Below are positions 16,965 through 24,031 of a DNA stretch of 64,000 bases, one piece after another. The DNA is from JANQHS01 sp965227315. GTDB lineage: Bacteria > Bacteroidota > Bacteroidia > Cytophagales > CCMP332. Where the stretch lies: positions 992,001 to 1,056,000 of the forward strand of contig OZ245737.1 in NCBI GenBank assembly GCA_965227315.1, written 5' to 3'. How positions within the stretch are numbered: the first letter of the stretch is position 1; each line of letters opens with the position of its first letter. The translations under genes and the position numbers were made by a program. Below the pieces are notes generated by a model that ran no database searches, was not told where the DNA came from, and saw nothing but the letters and a program-made list of their open reading frames with translations.

Positions 16965-18802
16965 AATTCGATCTCCAATCCCAGTTGATCCCTCAGGTCA
17001 TTGAGAGCGGGGTTATCCTTTGCCAGGGCATTGAATTTTTCCAGCGAGGTATAGGGCTTTTTCTCCTCGGTCTCTTTCTTGTGTATAATGGTCAGTTCGG
17101 CCTGCTTGTTCCGAAGTGATTTCTTCAGATGATAATTGAGTTCCGCCTTGATGGAATTCATATGATTCTCCTCGATGGGATTGCTCAATTCCAGCAGGAT
17201 GGCATTCCCTTCCACCTTTGGGTACCTTTCCATGAGCCTGGCCAGCCCTGCTCCAAAGGCAGATTTGTTCTTTTCTACATATTCTTTCCAAGACTTCTCC
17301 AGTTTTTCCTGGCCAAATTCCTGGTCTTCGGGGATCTCTTTCTGCAATAGCAGCAGATCGGGTTCTCCTTCTTCTTCCTGCTCATTGCCGTCCAGATCTA
17401 GGGAAGCGGATATTCTTGGTTTGATGGAGATCTTCTCTCCCTTCTTTTTCTCAGTGTCGGTATTTTTTTCCGTTTTGTTCCAGGCCGTCTTCTCAGGCTC
17501 GCTTACCTGGGTTGGAGGCTCAGTATCTTCCTGATCTTCAGCGCTTTGCTCCTCGATTTCCGGCTTGTTTACAGATTGCACTTCAGGCTCGGGAGCAGAT
17601 TCGATCTCAGGTTTTTCGGAAAGTTCCGTTTCCTCGCTCTGCTGGGGTTTAGGCTCCTTTTCCTCTTCTAATTCCTTGGATTCAGGACTTCTGGAAGTTT
17701 TTTTTTTCGTACCTGCCGTTTGCGGCTCGGGAAGATCCAGGACTTCCAGTACATGGGCCATACGCACCAGGGTCAATTCCACAAGGATTTTTTGGTTCTG
17801 GCTAAAACGGTATTGCTGCTCACAGCTTTGAAGCACACTGATCCAGGAGAGCAAGAGCGATTTATCGATCTCCTGACTTTGAGATTCATATTCTTTCAGG
17901 GCGTTTTCAGGAACCTGTACCAGTTTGGAGGTACTGGTCGCCTGCAGCATGAGAAGGTTCCGCAGGTGCTCCAGAAATCCAAGGATCAATTGCAATCCAT
18001 CGAATCCCTTTCCGATCACCTCATCGAATAGCAAGACCGCCGATTCATGATCTCCCTGGCTGAGTTGCTCGGTAAGCTTGAGGAAATAATCATAATCGAG
18101 AATATGGAGGTTCTTTAAGACCTGCTCGTAAGTAAGCTTGTTATCACCGGAAAAGGCCACCAGCTGATCAAACAGGGAAAGCGCATCCCTCAAGGACCCG
18201 TCGGATTTTTGGGCGATCAAATGGATGGCCCCTTTTTCAGCTTCAATTTCTTCTTTGGAGGAGATCTTCAGCAGATGATCTTCGATCTCCGGAATATCGA
18301 TCCTGTTGAAATCAAAGATCTGGCAACGGGAAAGAATGGTCGGCAGTACCTTGTTCTTCTCGGTTGTCGCCAAAATGAAGATGGCATAAGAGGGCGGCTC
18401 TTCCAGGGTTTTCAAAAAGGCATTGAAAGCACCTTTGGAGAGCATGTGAACCTCATCGATGATATAGACCTTGTACTTGCCCTGTTGGGGAGGGTAGCGA
18501 ACCTGATCGATCAGGCTTCGGATATCGTCTACGGAATTGTTGGAGGCACCATCGAGCTCGAAGATATTCAGGGCCATACCCGAACCTTCCAGGGCCGAAT
18601 CGTCGAATTCATTGATAGTCTTGGCGAGTATCCTGGCGCAGGTTGTTTTTCCGATCCCTCTGGGTCCGCAGAAAAGCAAGGCATGGGCCAGTTGCTCGTT
18701 TTTGATGGCATTGGTTAGGGTTGTTGTGATATGTGATTGACCGATGACCTCATCGAAGGATCTCGGCCTGTATTTTCTCGCTGAAACAACGTAATCCGCC
18801 AT
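16961..18802 (-). CDS. dnaX: DNA polymerase III subunit gamma/tau
   Basis: A 613-residue clamp-loader ATPase with Walker A GPRGIGKTT (46-54), Walker B YIIDEVHM (113-120), sensor TTEKNK and SRC box ILSRCQIFDF. The family's four-Cys zinc module normally between Walker A and ELDAASN is missing: residues 64-79 read EFDDSALEGSGMALNI with no cysteine. A long low-complexity Glu/Pro/Ser linker (residues 370-500) leads to a tau-like C-terminal domain. No slippery run for a gamma frameshift product was evident. Confidence 0.95.
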   Translation of the reverse strand: MADYVVSARKYRPRSFDEVIGQSHITTTLTNAIKNEQLAHALLFCGPRGIGKTTCARILAKTINEFDDSALEGSGMALNIFELDGASNNSVDDIRSLIDQVRYPPQQGKYKVYIIDEVHMLSKGAFNAFLKTLEEPPSYAIFILATTEKNKVLPTILSRCQIFDFNRIDIPEIEDHLLKISSKEEIEAEKGAIHLIAQKSDGSLRDALSLFDQLVAFSGDNKLTYEQVLKNLHILDYDYFLKLTEQLSQGDHESAVLLFDEVIGKGFDGLQLILGFLEHLRNLLMLQATSTSKLVQVPENALKEYESQSQEIDKSLLLSWISVLQSCEQQYRFSQNQKILVELTLVRMAHVLEVLDLPEPQTAGTKKKTSRSPESKELEEEKEPKPQQSEETELSEKPEIESAPEPEVQSVNKPEIEEQSAEDQEDTEPPTQVSEPEKTAWNKTEKNTDTEKKKGEKISIKPRISASLDLDGNEQEEEGEPDLLLLQKEIPEDQEFGQEKLEKSWKEYVEKNKSAFGAGLARLMERYPKVEGNAILLELSNPIEENHMNSIKAELNYHLKKSLRNKQAELTIIHKKETEEKKPYTSLEKFNALAKDNPALNDLRDQLGLEIEF

Positions 18803-18908
18803 GGGCGCAAATTAGTGATTTTTGCTGCCAGATAATCCACAGCCCTTGGCAATTTGGATGAATGCAAGCGCAGTTTTTTTTGTTGGGATGAATACGGGGC
18901 AGAAATCG

Positions 18909-18916
18909 TAATTTTG
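18909..18916 (+). promoter_or_regulatory. ssrA: -7 promoter element for ssrA
   Basis: TAATTTTG fits TAnnTTTG exactly, 22 nt before the mature tmRNA 5' end. A TTG at 18883-18885 is 23 nt upstream, slightly longer than the ideal spacing. Confidence 0.55.
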
Positions 18917-18937
18917 CTGCTCAGTTCATTGAAATAT

Positions 18938-19296
18938 GGGGCCGACTGGTTTTGACAGGATGAACCTGTCTATTGCTGGCATGCCGGGTTTTGTGAGTGA
19001 TCCCGTAAAAAACTTTCAACTTTTAATTGGCGAAGAATCATACGCCTTAGCTGCTTAATAAGGATTATTAAACAGCTTTAGTCCTCCATTTGATTGAACT
19101 GCCTCAAATGGGCCAAGGGCTTCGAAACGCGGTTCACCTTTCGGAAATTGATATCGCTCCGGAGGGTCATTGAGGTATCAGCCCGGGTATTTTTGAGTTG
19201 TTCTGACCTCTGGTATCCGGTAATCGTCAGGACTAAGCATGTAGATGGCAATTTGAAAGGCATATCTGGACGCGGGTTCGATTCCCGCCGGCTCCA
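18938..19296 (+). ncRNA. ssrA: tmRNA (SsrA)
   Basis: The 5' end GGGGCCGACTGGTTTTGACAG and the 3' end CGGCTCCA form the tRNA-Ala-like acceptor stem: seven pairs including the G3-U identity wobble. A T-arm GCGGG-TTCGATT-CCCGC precedes it. The length of about 359 nt is typical. The 3' CCA is not encoded (CTCCACAG), so it must be added after processing. tmRNA with SmpB rescues stalled ribosomes and tags nascent chains. A strong terminator follows at 19311. The 3' end is duplicated 110 nt downstream. Confidence 0.96.
19029..19058 (+). other. tmRNA tag-peptide reading frame (GEESYALAA)
   Basis: Starting at the resume codon GGC, the frame reads G-E-E-S-Y-A-L-A-A then TAA. Bacteroidota tags have the form GE(x)(x)YALAA, and the C-terminal LAA is the ClpXP degron. 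Confidence 0.9.
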
Positions 19297-19310
19297 CAGA
19301 GACGGTGAAA

Positions 19311-19335
19311 GACAGCTTCGGCTGTCTTTTTTTTT
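19311..19335 (+). terminator. Rho-independent terminator of ssrA
   Basis: GACAGC-TTCG-GCTGTC, a six-pair stem extended by AAA/TTT, with a stable TTCG tetraloop and nine T. It lies 15 nt after the tmRNA 3' end. Confidence 0.9.
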
Positions 19336-19363
19336 GCGCAGCAAAAAAGGAAGAGAAGCCTGT

Positions 19364-19389
19364 CCCGTCCCGATTGCAATCGGGACGGG
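19364..19389. repeat. 26-bp perfect palindrome
   Basis: CCCGTCCCGATTG followed immediately by its exact reverse complement CAATCGGGACGGG. Perfect palindromes of CCCGAT...ATCGGG type resemble REP-like intergenic elements of Bacteroidota; copy number in this genome is unknown and no second copy was noticed in the window. Confidence 0.6.
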
Positions 19390-19390
19390 A

Positions 19391-19407
19391 ATTCCCGCCG
19401 GCTCCAC
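19391..19407 (+). repeat. Duplicate of the tmRNA 3' end (putative attachment-site scar)
   Basis: ATTCCCGCCGGCTCCAC is identical over 17 bp to 19281-19297, which covers the T-arm 3' half, acceptor strand and discriminator of ssrA. The two copies are 110 bp apart in the same orientation. ssrA 3' ends are classic integration targets, so this looks like one arm of an att duplication. No integrase and no third copy at the right side of the island were found. Confidence 0.6.
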
Positions 19408-19411
19408 CTTC

Positions 19412-19435
19412 GCCCTGTGGTAGATACCACAGGGC
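19412..19435. terminator. Hairpin, possible terminator
   Basis: GCCCTGTGGTA-GA-TACCACAGGGC forms an 11-pair perfect inverted repeat. It is followed on the plus strand by a broken T-rich stretch (CTATTTCATTTTTC), so termination is plausible but weaker than at 19311. Confidence 0.5.
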
Positions 19436-19537
19436 CTATTTCATTTTTCTACTACTATCCTTCTTGAAAACCCCCCGCGAGCTTCTGCGGACGCCGTCCA
19501 CCAAGTTTGTATATTAACAGGGTAATGTCCTTTTAAA

Positions 19538-19801
19538 ATGTATTCTGTCTATATACTTAAATGTTCCGATTCTTCACATTATATCGGATGTACATCCGAT
19601 TTCGAGAGGAGGCTTGATCAGCACCAGCGAGGTTTGGTAAGATCAACCAGATACAGATTACCGGTAAAACCAGAGGTCATCATCAATTTCGAAGATAAAT
19701 ACAGGGCTTACTTTTTTGAGAAGTATCTCAAGTCAGGCTCAGGTAGGGCATTTGCGAAAAGGCACTTTTTAAAGGATTTCAAAAGGAACGATCATGAATA
19801 G
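19538..19801 (+). CDS. Small GIY-YIG nuclease family protein
   Basis: An 87-residue single-domain protein with the GIY-YIG elements VYIL...HYIG, the catalytic Arg region ERRLDQH and Glu region YFFEKYLKSGSGRAF. It resembles stand-alone UPF0213/GIY-YIG ORFs that are numerous in Bacteroidota. The role is unknown; suggested roles are DNA repair or a homing-type nuclease. The position directly after the ssrA duplication suggests linkage with integration events. A hairpin cluster separates it from ssrA, and no clear promoter is seen. Confidence 0.85.
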   Translation: MYSVYILKCSDSSHYIGCTSDFERRLDQHQRGLVRSTRYRLPVKPEVIINFEDKYRAYFFEKYLKSGSGRAFAKRHFLKDFKRNDHE

Positions 19802-19831
19802 ACAAGGGAAAATCTATTCTGGAATTCTCAC

Positions 19832-20032
19832 TCACGATTTACCTTGTCTGCGGGAAAGTTTAGGATATACCTTTTTCTTAAAATCCCAAATTTCATCCTT
19901 GAGTTTTTTATTCGCTTGCTCTAAAAGCTCATTTTGGGTTTTCATGATGCTGAGTAGGTCATGTACAGCATTGAGGTTTTCAAGTTGGACGGCAACGATT
20001 TGTTCTAAATCAGCTTTTGTGTATCTTCTCAT
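19832..20032 (-). CDS. Small coiled-coil hypothetical protein
   Basis: A 66-residue reading frame (ATG 20032) encodes a hydrophilic, helix-forming product with a leucine-rich middle (AVQLENLNAVHDLLSIMKTQ) and basic C-terminus. The opposite strand has a longer frame, but this one has the more protein-like composition. It is divergent from the XRE gene of the defence-like cassette, sharing the 147-bp promoter region. Not recognised; it could be an antitoxin-like or regulatory partner, or spurious. Confidence 0.4.
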   Translation of the reverse strand: MRRYTKADLEQIVAVQLENLNAVHDLLSIMKTQNELLEQANKKLKDEIWDFKKKVYPKLSRRQGKS

Positions 20033-20117
20033 AGTTTGTTTTAAATAATCAATTAAGGGCTTAAAGAAAATCTATACAAGTTTAAAGATTCAATTTCAAA
20101 TGAACAAACGTTTTTAT

Positions 20118-20135
20118 AGAATGGGTGTACATTCT
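20118..20135. promoter_or_regulatory. Inverted repeat, possible operator for the XRE regulator
   Basis: AGAATG-N6-CATTCT is a 6-bp perfect inverted repeat in the intergenic region, 45 nt upstream of the XRE gene. Controller-type XRE proteins commonly autoregulate through such sites; assignment here is inference. Confidence 0.35.
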
Positions 20136-20179
20136 TTAATTTCAGCCGATATTACTTATAGAAAATCTTAAAAATCACG

Positions 20180-20401
20180 ATGACTGAGTTGGGAATATAC
20201 TTGGCAAAGAGGTCAATTAACAAGTCTGAGGTTTCACGAAAAACGGGTATCAGCAAGCCAAGATTGAGTGAGCTCACCTTGAAAGAATCAGCACATTTAA
20301 GAGCTAAGGAACTCTACCTTATTTCATTGGCTATTGGAGCTGACCCTTGTGAGGTATTGAAGGAAATATATGGGGATGTGAAATTGGACGAGAACAGTTA
20401 G
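20180..20401 (+). CDS. XRE-family HTH regulator (controller-like)
   Basis: A 73-residue single helix-turn-helix protein (INKSEVSRKTGISKPRLSELT) is followed by a helix with LISLAIGADPCEVLKEIY, the layout of Cro/C.-protein regulators. It starts the cassette and ends one base before the ATG of the SMC-like ATPase, so it is cotranscribed. It probably times or limits expression of the nuclease relative to the methyltransferase, as in restriction-modification systems. Confidence 0.85.
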   Translation: MTELGIYLAKRSINKSEVSRKTGISKPRLSELTLKESAHLRAKELYLISLAIGADPCEVLKEIYGDVKLDENS

Positions 20402-20402
20402 G

Positions 20403-22379
20403 ATGAGCAATCGAGGTAAATACTGCTTCCCAAAGTTGAAAAGGGTCATTTTGAGAGATTTTTCCCTCTACTCAAAAGGGGATGAGTTAATAGAGATCAA
20501 CGAAGAAATCAACGATGGCGTTTATTGTTTGGCAGGAGCGAATGGGCTGGGAAAAACCACATTTCTAAACGCAATCAACTACGGGTTAACAGGAATTGTC
20601 ATCGCCCCGGACAAAGATGTTCTTGACCCCAAGGAGATTGTGAGCGTTCATAAACGCTACACAGACAGATACTTTCAAGGTAGAATAAAAGAGGCGCATT
20701 TACCTAAAGCTGAGATTGAATTAAACTTTGAGATAAACGACAAACATTTCAAGATCATTCGAGGGTTCAATCAACGAGAAGAACTCAGAGTGTTTGAGGT
20801 TTACACAATTGAAGAAGGAAAGAAAATCAGCCAGGTGAAAACCAATGGTCTGAGCCCTACGGAGCTAACAAAATCTTATGAAACGCTTTTGCCCAAGGAA
20901 ATTGGGATTGATAACTTCGATTACTTCATTTTCTACCAACTCTATGTTCTGACGTTCGATGAGAACAGAAGAATGATATTTTGGGATAATCGGGCCTCAT
21001 CCGATGCGTTGGCTATTGCTTTTAATACTGATACCAAGAAAACCGAGCGCATTATTGAATTGAAACGGTTAATGGAACGTCACGAATCCAATGGCCGAAA
21101 TGCCAGATGGCAAGCTACCCAAATCAAGAATGAAATTGCAGTTTTAAAAAAGGCATCTGCGAAAAGCGGTACAAGTAATGAAGAACAGAAAAAAGAATTT
21201 GACAGAATACATCGAGAGTTTGAAGAGATTGAAAAGGAATTAAAAAACGTCAGCACCGAGTACGACACTATGCTCAAGCGGCTGAGCTACCTTAACTCGG
21301 AGATTATGCAGCTGAGGATTGAACATAGCCGCTTATTCTCTCAATACACAAAGCCACGTTCCCAATTACTTGAGAATGAATTTGTCAAGTCTGCTTTAGC
21401 TCATAACGAATGTGCTTTATGTGGAGCTCAAAGCTCCCAAGTTGCTGAACAGATCATTGCTAATCTTCACAAAAACCAATGTCCTCTGTGCGATACATCC
21501 ATCGAAGAAGAGAAGGATGAAAAGCAGGGACAACTATTGGAAAGCATCAAAGTCAATGATGCCAAAATAGCGAAGAAGAATAAGGAGTTAGAAAATCTCA
21601 TCATCGAAGTTCAGGGCAAAAAAGATAAACTAGAAAAGATTGAGTTTGAACATAAGATAGCAAAAGCCGATTTGGACAAACTCATTGCTGCAAACCCGGA
21701 CATAACCTTTAATAAGACTGGTAACCAAAGTGTTGACGTCCTAATGAATCAGTATCAAAAGCAGTTTGAAAAGAATGACAAAAAGGCGAAGAACGAATAT
21801 GCCCTAAGGGATAAGCTAAAGCCAGAATACAACTCGCTTCTGTCACAAGTGGATGAAGCCTATAAAGAAGCTGAAGTTGTCTTTGTCCCCACCTTCAAAA
21901 AACTTGCAAAGAGCTTTATTGGTCTAGACTTAAATATTCAATCAGAAAGGAGTGGGAAGAGCCTTTATCTAGTACTTGAACTTCAAAAGAGTGCCCGAAC
22001 CGAAGCATCACAGTTATCAGAAAGTCAGAGATTCTTCCTTGATATTGCACTCAGAATGTCTCTGGCAATTTACTTGTCGCGAGATGATTATGGTGCAAGC
22101 ATGTTTATTGACACCCCCGAAGGCTCACTGGATATAGCTTATGAAAGTCGGGTTGGAAAGATGTTTGCAGATTTTGTAACCGAGTATGGGCAGCATATTG
22201 TTATGACTGCCAACATCAATGCTTCACAGCTTCTAGTTTCATTAGCAGAGAAGTGTAGCAATGAAAATATGAAGTTCCGGAGAATGTTGGAATGGACTGA
22301 TCCAACTCCTATTCAAAAGGATGGTGAACACTTATTTGATCAGGTTTATTCAAACATAGAAAATGCATTAGGAAAATGA
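20403..22379 (+). CDS. SMC/Rad50-like ABC ATPase of an ABC-3C/Lamassu-like system
   Basis: A 658-residue protein with N-terminal Walker A GANGLGKTT (45-53) and coiled coil at about 215-320 and 365-430. The apex has two CxxC pairs, CALC (337-340) and CPLC (360-363), like a zinc-hook or zinc-ribbon tip. The C-terminal half has signature LSESQRFFLDIALRM (538-552) and Walker B/D-loop MFIDTPEGSLD (567-577). Length and order fit the LmuB-type ATPase of Lamassu and other ABC-3C systems, which sense DNA ends or structures and license an effector nuclease; the DndD and Septu PtuA families are more distant possibilities. It overlaps the next gene by ATGA. Confidence 0.88.
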   Translation: MSNRGKYCFPKLKRVILRDFSLYSKGDELIEINEEINDGVYCLAGANGLGKTTFLNAINYGLTGIVIAPDKDVLDPKEIVSVHKRYTDRYFQGRIKEAHLPKAEIELNFEINDKHFKIIRGFNQREELRVFEVYTIEEGKKISQVKTNGLSPTELTKSYETLLPKEIGIDNFDYFIFYQLYVLTFDENRRMIFWDNRASSDALAIAFNTDTKKTERIIELKRLMERHESNGRNARWQATQIKNEIAVLKKASAKSGTSNEEQKKEFDRIHREFEEIEKELKNVSTEYDTMLKRLSYLNSEIMQLRIEHSRLFSQYTKPRSQLLENEFVKSALAHNECALCGAQSSQVAEQIIANLHKNQCPLCDTSIEEEKDEKQGQLLESIKVNDAKIAKKNKELENLIIEVQGKKDKLEKIEFEHKIAKADLDKLIAANPDITFNKTGNQSVDVLMNQYQKQFEKNDKKAKNEYALRDKLKPEYNSLLSQVDEAYKEAEVVFVPTFKKLAKSFIGLDLNIQSERSGKSLYLVLELQKSARTEASQLSESQRFFLDIALRMSLAIYLSRDDYGASMFIDTPEGSLDIAYESRVGKMFADFVTEYGQHIVMTANINASQLLVSLAEKCSNENMKFRRMLEWTDPTPIQKDGEHLFDQVYSNIENALGK

Positions 22380-22957
22380 ATGAGCAGATAAAACCGGAAG
22401 CCTTTTTTGATAGCCTCTCTTTGGCTCACAAACTTGATAACACTCTGGACGGATTCGAATTAGAAGAAGTGCACCTGTTTGCTTACTTCTCTTCAATACT
22501 CTTTATATACAGAGGAAACCCACTAGAAGACTGGGGTTACAGGTTTATCATTAACGAAAACGGCTATCCTTTTTCGAGCGAAATAAATGAGGCTATAACT
22601 CGACATTTGCGCAACGGATGGTTTGAAGATTCCGGAACCTTTCTCTCCGTAACGGGTCGAGGAACTGATGAATTCAATCGGTTTGAAATCTTAGATACTT
22701 TCAAGATTCGAGAAGAGTATTTAGATGCTGCTTGTACGACAAGTATGTTAGTGCCTTATTCAAAAACTCAAAGGGCTTTATTGAGCGATTCAGAATTAAA
22801 AAAGGTTCGAGAAATGGGAGGAGAGCGCTGGGTGGAGCAAGGGTCAGTTTATCAGAAGTTCAAAGAGATTAGCGAGGCCGTGGGTGTGTCAGCAGATGAC
22901 TTAATCATACCGGCTGTTACTTGGATAAATTTTATCACTGAATCGGAAAAACTCTAA
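22376..22957 (+). CDS. Putative ABC-3C middle component (winged-helix-like)
   Basis: A 193-residue protein without known catalytic motifs. Residues about 30-100 (VHLFAYFSSILFIYRG ... HLRNGWFEDSGTFLSVTGRG) read like a winged helix: a helical pair, then a loop-strand wing ending in the GxFxxTxRG pattern. Genes of this size between an SMC-like ATPase and a nuclease are the middle components (LmuC-like) of three-component systems. Its start overlaps the ATPase stop by 4 nt, so stoichiometric translation is likely. The family assignment rests on position, size and fold impression. Confidence 0.6.
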   Translation: MNEQIKPEAFFDSLSLAHKLDNTLDGFELEEVHLFAYFSSILFIYRGNPLEDWGYRFIINENGYPFSSEINEAITRHLRNGWFEDSGTFLSVTGRGTDEFNRFEILDTFKIREEYLDAACTTSMLVPYSKTQRALLSDSELKKVREMGGERWVEQGSVYQKFKEISEAVGVSADDLIIPAVTWINFITESEKL

Positions 22958-22971
22958 CCTGCCAAGTAAAT

Positions 22972-24027
22972 ATGCCCAATCAAGAAATTATAAACAATAT
23001 CAGGCAGGAACATTACCCATTATTGATCTATCAGGCCTTCGGGAATAACAATAGTGCAATTTCAATAACTAAAACATTGATTTCCCATGTCCAAAAGATA
23101 TATAGGAGCATCGAACCTGGTCATTTTGACGGTCAAATTGTGATATTCAATTCGCTGGATGATAAGGAAATTTTACCAATTGCCAACGGTACTAGTCTCT
23201 ACGATAAGACTGTACTGACTAACAACCGATCAGATACCTTGGTTCTTCAAGTGTTTGAAGAAGGGTCACGACTTCCTGTGCTATGGGAAAATGCAGATCC
23301 CACTGTGTTATTTCAAGACGATCAAGTACTTGCCTATTCCTATCAAGATCGAGCCGAACAATTCTATGCTAGCACCCATCAAATTCCAATCAACAACCCA
23401 TACAACTGCGCAAGTATTTATGCGCTTCAGTACCAATTCCTTGATGACTCTCTAAGTAGCTATCGCGAAGAGATAAGAAGGTCGTCTTGTACGATTTTCA
23501 GGCAATGCTGGGGAGAAGATGCTAACTGTATTTTCTTCATTAATGGGCCTGAAGCCAAAATGCAGGAGTCTCTTGAACAGCATATAAGAAAAAGCATAAG
23601 AGGGGTTGATGTTGTACGAGAATACAACATCGGAGGAAGTAAGCCTGTGGATGTTCGCGTTTATTGGAAGGAAGCCAACCGTCAAGCATTAATTGAGCTG
23701 AAATGGCTTGGCAAGGCTAGAAAGCCTGACGATGAATTAACTAGTCAATACTCTAACAGCAGAGCCAACGAGGGAGCATATCAATTAAAAGAATACTTGG
23801 ACATCGCTGAGCGAGATACGCCAACTAGCATTACTAAAGGTTACCTAGTTACGATTGACGGACGGAGATATAGAACCAATAAGGATATGACCACGATAAC
23901 CAGAGACAAGGGGATGCACTTTGCAGGGCAAGAAATAGTTTTCCAAGATGATCGCAACTATCACCTGACCATGAATAATTATGAAACGCCTGTGAGAATG
24001 TTCACAGAACCAATTTGTGAGGATTAA
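22972..24027 (+). CDS. PD-(D/E)XK nuclease, putative effector
   Basis: A 351-residue protein whose C-terminal half has a PD-(D/E)XK core: P226-D227 in GGSKPVDVRVYW and E242-x-K244 in ALIELKWLGKA. A later helix-strand follows (YQLKEYLDIAE ... KGYLVTIDGRR). Residues 1-190 match nothing I recognise and may bind the ATPase or middle component. In Lamassu-type systems an analogous LmuA effector degrades DNA and aborts infection. It lies 14 nt after the middle component. It could alternatively be the restriction enzyme of the downstream methyltransferase. Confidence 0.75.
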   Translation: MPNQEIINNIRQEHYPLLIYQAFGNNNSAISITKTLISHVQKIYRSIEPGHFDGQIVIFNSLDDKEILPIANGTSLYDKTVLTNNRSDTLVLQVFEEGSRLPVLWENADPTVLFQDDQVLAYSYQDRAEQFYASTHQIPINNPYNCASIYALQYQFLDDSLSSYREEIRRSSCTIFRQCWGEDANCIFFINGPEAKMQESLEQHIRKSIRGVDVVREYNIGGSKPVDVRVYWKEANRQALIELKWLGKARKPDDELTSQYSNSRANEGAYQLKEYLDIAERDTPTSITKGYLVTIDGRRYRTNKDMTTITRDKGMHFAGQEIVFQDDRNYHLTMNNYETPVRMFTEPICED

Positions 24028-24031
24028 GAGA

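Noticed and set aside
19078..19430. Minus-strand frames across ssrA with RRESNPRP / GAGGNRTRV-like peptides
   Set aside because: These are the well-known artefact translations antisense to tRNA-like T-arms; the strand encodes tmRNA.
19305..19517. Plus-strand 70-codon frame through the ssrA terminator and hairpins
   Set aside because: It crosses a strong terminator, a 26-bp palindrome and the repeat; composition is not protein-like.
19794..20048. 84-codon plus-strand frame
   Set aside because: It overlaps the more protein-like 66-residue frame on the other strand and has a low-complexity Cys/Ser/Leu composition.
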